From contig NC_007925.1 in assembly GCF_000013745.1 (NCBI RefSeq), positions 3,038,001-3,102,000 of the forward strand: 64,000 nt of DNA. The letters are read 5' to 3'. Below, piece by piece: positions 61,604 through 64,000 of the stretch. The translations under genes and the position numbers were made by a program. Below the pieces are notes generated by a model, which searched no databases, was not told the origin of the DNA, and saw only the letters and a program-made list of their open reading frames with translations. Origin of the DNA: Rhodopseudomonas_A palustris_F (lineage in GTDB: Bacteria > Pseudomonadota > Alphaproteobacteria > Rhizobiales > Xanthobacteraceae). The stretch's first letter is position 1; each line of letters starts with the position of its first letter.

Positions 61604-64000
61604 CTAGTAGAGCCCGCCGGTGCCGGGGCGCAGGATCGAGCGGTCGGCGTCGGGCGATACGGTCAGCGAACGGCCTTCGGCATCGGCGACGCCGATCACC
61701 GAGTAATTGTCCGGCGGCGCGGTGCCGGGCTTGAAGGCTTCCAGGATGGTGCGGCCGCCGTCGCCGGGTCCGGCGCGGGTGCCGGTCTTGGAGTCGACCC
61801 GGATCAATTTGATTCCGGCCGGAATGCGGAACGGAATCGCCGGCTTGTCGGCCAGAGCGAGCTTCATGAACTCCTTGGCGACCGGCGCGGCGAGATGGCC
61901 GCCGGTACCGCCGCGGCCGAGGTTGCGCGGCTTGTCGTAGCCGACATAGATCCCGACCACGAGGTCCGGTGAGAAGCCGATGAACCAGGCGTCCTTCTCG
62001 TCGTTGGTGGTGCCGGTCTTGCCGGCGATCGGCTTGCCGACTTCGCGCATGATGGTCGCGGTGCCGCCCTGCACCACGCCTTCCATCATCGAGGTGATCT
62101 GGTAGGCGGTCATGGCGTCGAGCACCTGTTCGCGGCGATCGACCAGTTGCGGCTCGGGCTGGTTCTTCCATCCCTCGGGCGCGTCGCAACCGCGGCATTC
62201 GCGGGCGTCGTGCTTGAAGATGGTGCGGCCGTAGCGATCCTGGATGCGGTCGATCAGCGTCGACTTCACCCGGCGCCCGCCATTGGCGAACATCGAATAG
62301 GCCGTCACCATCCGCATCACCGTGGTTTCGCCGGCGCCGAGCGCATAGGACAGATAGTTCGGCAGTTCGTCGTAGACCCCGAACCGCTTGGCGTATTCGC
62401 CGATCAGCGGCATGCCGACGTCCTGCGCCAGCCGCACCGTCACGGTATTGAGCGAGTGCTTCAGCGCGTTGCGCAGCGTGGTCGGACCGTAATATTTGCC
62501 GGTCGAATAGTTCTCCGGACGCCACACCCCGGCGCCCTGGCCCTGGTCGATTTCGATCGGCGCGTCGACCACCACGGTGGACGGCGTATAGCCGTTGTCC
62601 ATCGCCGCCGAATAGACCAGCGGCTTGAACGACGAGCCGGGCTGCCGATAGGCCTGCGTCGCGCGGTTGAACTGGCTCTGGTCGAACGAGAAGCCGCCGA
62701 CCATCGCCAGTACCCGGCCGGTCCACGGGTCCATCGCCACCATGGCGCCGGACACTTCGGGCAATTGCCGCAGCCGGAACTGGCCTTCGACCAGGCTGCC
62801 GTCCTTGGCGATCAACGGGTCGGCATAGATGATGTCGCCCGGCGACAGCACCTGCGACACCGAGGTGGGCGTGCGACCGCGCTGCGGCCCGGAGGCCGCC
62901 CTCGCCCATTTCACCCCGTCGAGCGTGATGATGCCGATCTGGCGATCCTTCAGCACCGCGCCGCCGAGTTCGCGGCCCGGTTGGAATCCGATGCGCGCCG
63001 ATTGATCGGAGGTCTCCAGCACCACCGCCATCCGCCACGGCGAAATATCCGACAGCGACTTGACGTCGGCGAGCTTGACGCCCCAGTCGCCCGAGATGTC
63101 GAGTTTGGCGGTGGCGCCGCGCCAGCCCTGCGCCTCGTCGAAGGTGACGAGGCCGGCGCTCATGGTCTTGCGCGCGATCACCTGCAGCTTCGGATCGAGC
63201 GTGGTGCGCACCGACAGCCCGCCTTCATAAAGCTTCTTCTCGCCGTAGCGCTCGAACACGTCGCGGCGGACCTCCTCGGCGAAATATTCGCCGGCGAAGA
63301 TGTGCGCGGCGTTGGTGCGGTTGGTCACCGCCATCGGGTCCTTGCGCGCCTTGTCGGCATCGGCCTGCTTGATCCAGCCGTTCTCCAGCAGCCGATCGAT
63401 CACGTAATTGCGCCGCTCGATGGCGCGGTCGCGGTTGCGGATCGGATGCAGCGCCGCCGGCGCCTTCGGCAGCGCCGCCAGATAGGCCGCCTCGGCCACC
63501 GTCAGTTCGTTGACCGACTTGTCGAAATACACCAGCGAAGCCGCGGCGACGCCGTAGGCGCCGAGCCCGAGATAGATTTCGTTGAGATACAGTTCGAGGA
63601 TCTTGTCCTTGGAATAGGCGCGCTCGATGCGCATCGCCAGCAAGGCTTCCTTGATCTTGCGGGTGAACGACACCTCGTTGGTCAAAAGGAAGTTCTTGGC
63701 GACCTGCTGGGTGATAGTGGAGGCACCCTGCGGCCTGCGGTTGGAGCCGAAATTCTGCGCGTAGAGAATCGCCGCGCGCGCCATGCCGGAATAGTCGATG
63801 CCGCCGTGCTCGTAGAAGTTCTTGTCTTCGGCGGCGAGGAAGGCGTTGATCACCATTTTCGGCACCGCCTGTATCGGCAGATACAGCCGTCGTTCCTTGG
63901 AATATTCGCCGAGCAGCGCGCCGTCCGCGGCGTGCACCCTGGTCATCACCGGCGGCTCATAATCCTGCAGCTGCGAATAGTCCGGCAAGTCCTTGGAGTA
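61604..64000 (-). CDS. mrcA: Penicillin-binding protein 1A (class A), partial at N-terminus
   Basis: About 799 residues of a bifunctional peptidoglycan synthase; the N-terminal tail and membrane anchor lie beyond the window. The glycosyltransferase domain shows AAEDKNFYEHGGIDYSGM and RRPQGASTITQQVAKNF. The transpeptidase has the active serine in PGSSFKPLVYSAA (SxxK), SLN in KHSLNTVTVR, and KTG in AGKTGTTNDEKDAWF. An extra loop with two Cys (RECRGCDAPE) sits between. The C-terminus PGTGGLY is complete at 61604. prfB follows 101 bp downstream on the same strand. Confidence 0.95.
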   Translation of the reverse strand, partial: YSKDLPDYSQLQDYEPPVMTRVHAADGALLGEYSKERRLYLPIQAVPKMVINAFLAAEDKNFYEHGGIDYSGMARAAILYAQNFGSNRRPQGASTITQQVAKNFLLTNEVSFTRKIKEALLAMRIERAYSKDKILELYLNEIYLGLGAYGVAAASLVYFDKSVNELTVAEAAYLAALPKAPAALHPIRNRDRAIERRNYVIDRLLENGWIKQADADKARKDPMAVTNRTNAAHIFAGEYFAEEVRRDVFERYGEKKLYEGGLSVRTTLDPKLQVIARKTMSAGLVTFDEAQGWRGATAKLDISGDWGVKLADVKSLSDISPWRMAVVLETSDQSARIGFQPGRELGGAVLKDRQIGIITLDGVKWARAASGPQRGRTPTSVSQVLSPGDIIYADPLIAKDGSLVEGQFRLRQLPEVSGAMVAMDPWTGRVLAMVGGFSFDQSQFNRATQAYRQPGSSFKPLVYSAAMDNGYTPSTVVVDAPIEIDQGQGAGVWRPENYSTGKYYGPTTLRNALKHSLNTVTVRLAQDVGMPLIGEYAKRFGVYDELPNYLSYALGAGETTVMRMVTAYSMFANGGRRVKSTLIDRIQDRYGRTIFKHDARECRGCDAPEGWKNQPEPQLVDRREQVLDAMTAYQITSMMEGVVQGGTATIMREVGKPIAGKTGTTNDEKDAWFIGFSPDLVVGIYVGYDKPRNLGRGGTGGHLAAPVAKEFMKLALADKPAIPFRIPAGIKLIRVDSKTGTRAGPGDGGRTILEAFKPGTAPPDNYSVIGVADAEGRSLTVSPDADRSILRPGTGGLY

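Noticed and set aside
61431..63038. A 535-aa open frame overlapping PBP1A and ending at the prfB TGA
   Set aside because: All but the last 23 codons are an out-of-frame reading of the PBP1A gene; only the end is the first segment of prfB.

Overview
The window is a GC-rich chromosomal segment of an alphaproteobacterium, most likely Rhodopseudomonas or a close relative in the Nitrobacteraceae/Bradyrhizobium group. The pointers are two DUF3551-type small secreted proteins, an alaC-hom-glpX-recJ neighbourhood, a rhizobial-type suf operon with an extra cysteine desulfurase, class I PhaC, and many short palindromic intergenic repeats of the kind common in this group. I see no rRNA, tRNA, CRISPR array or prophage. 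Both ends cut genes: an RND pump at the left and PBP1A at the right.

Layout. 1-3.1 kb: an RND efflux pump operon divergent from its likely TetR repressor, with two near-identical palindromic operators between them. 3.2-8.3 kb: small secreted or membrane proteins, a FabH-like thiolase-fold enzyme and an HdeD-family protein. 8.3-11.4 kb: elongation factor P divergent from both enzymes that beta-lysylate it (EpmA, EpmB). 11.4-15.5 kb: a LytM peptidase, a lytic transglycosylase and an FUSC-type membrane protein. 15.7-22.4 kb: alaC-hom-glpX-HAD-recJ on the minus strand. 23.3-25.1 kb: PHA synthase. 25.3-31 kb: MAPEG protein, paiB-like gene-argC-methyltransferase, a secreted metallo-beta-lactamase-fold hydrolase and DedA. 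31.3-35.2 kb: parE followed by a lower-GC islet with an uncharacterised Cys/His-rich protein and a HigBA toxin-antitoxin pair. 36.4-39.1 kb: RhlE-like helicase and a diguanylate cyclase. 39.6-47.6 kb: the suf iron-sulfur assembly operon (desulfurase-sufB-[antitoxin-toxin]-sufC-sufD-sufS-sufT-sufA), interrupted by a PIN-type toxin-antitoxin pair whose antitoxin start overlaps the sufB stop. 47.8-64 kb: alpha/beta hydrolase, anmK, tyrS, a chemoreceptor, a very large AsmA/YhdP-like protein, a peroxiredoxin with a long histone-H1-like tail, a second LytM protein, an NAD-dependent dehydrogenase, prfB with an intact programmed +1 frameshift, and PBP1A.

How the genes work together. Three themes recur: envelope and peptidoglycan upkeep (two LytM proteins, MltB-like enzyme, AnmK, PBP1A, YhdP-like protein, DedA, RND pump), translation quality (EF-P with its modification enzymes, RF2, TyrS, RhlE-like helicase), and Fe-S cluster assembly. 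Most of the sequence is ordinary core genome. The accessory signals most worth following are the toxin-antitoxin pair inside suf, the Cys/His protein plus HigBA islet after parE, the H1-tail/peroxiredoxin fusion, the collagen-like membrane protein, and a pair of about 204-bp inverted-terminal-repeat elements that look like a MITE. I found nothing I can defend as a wholly new multi-gene system.
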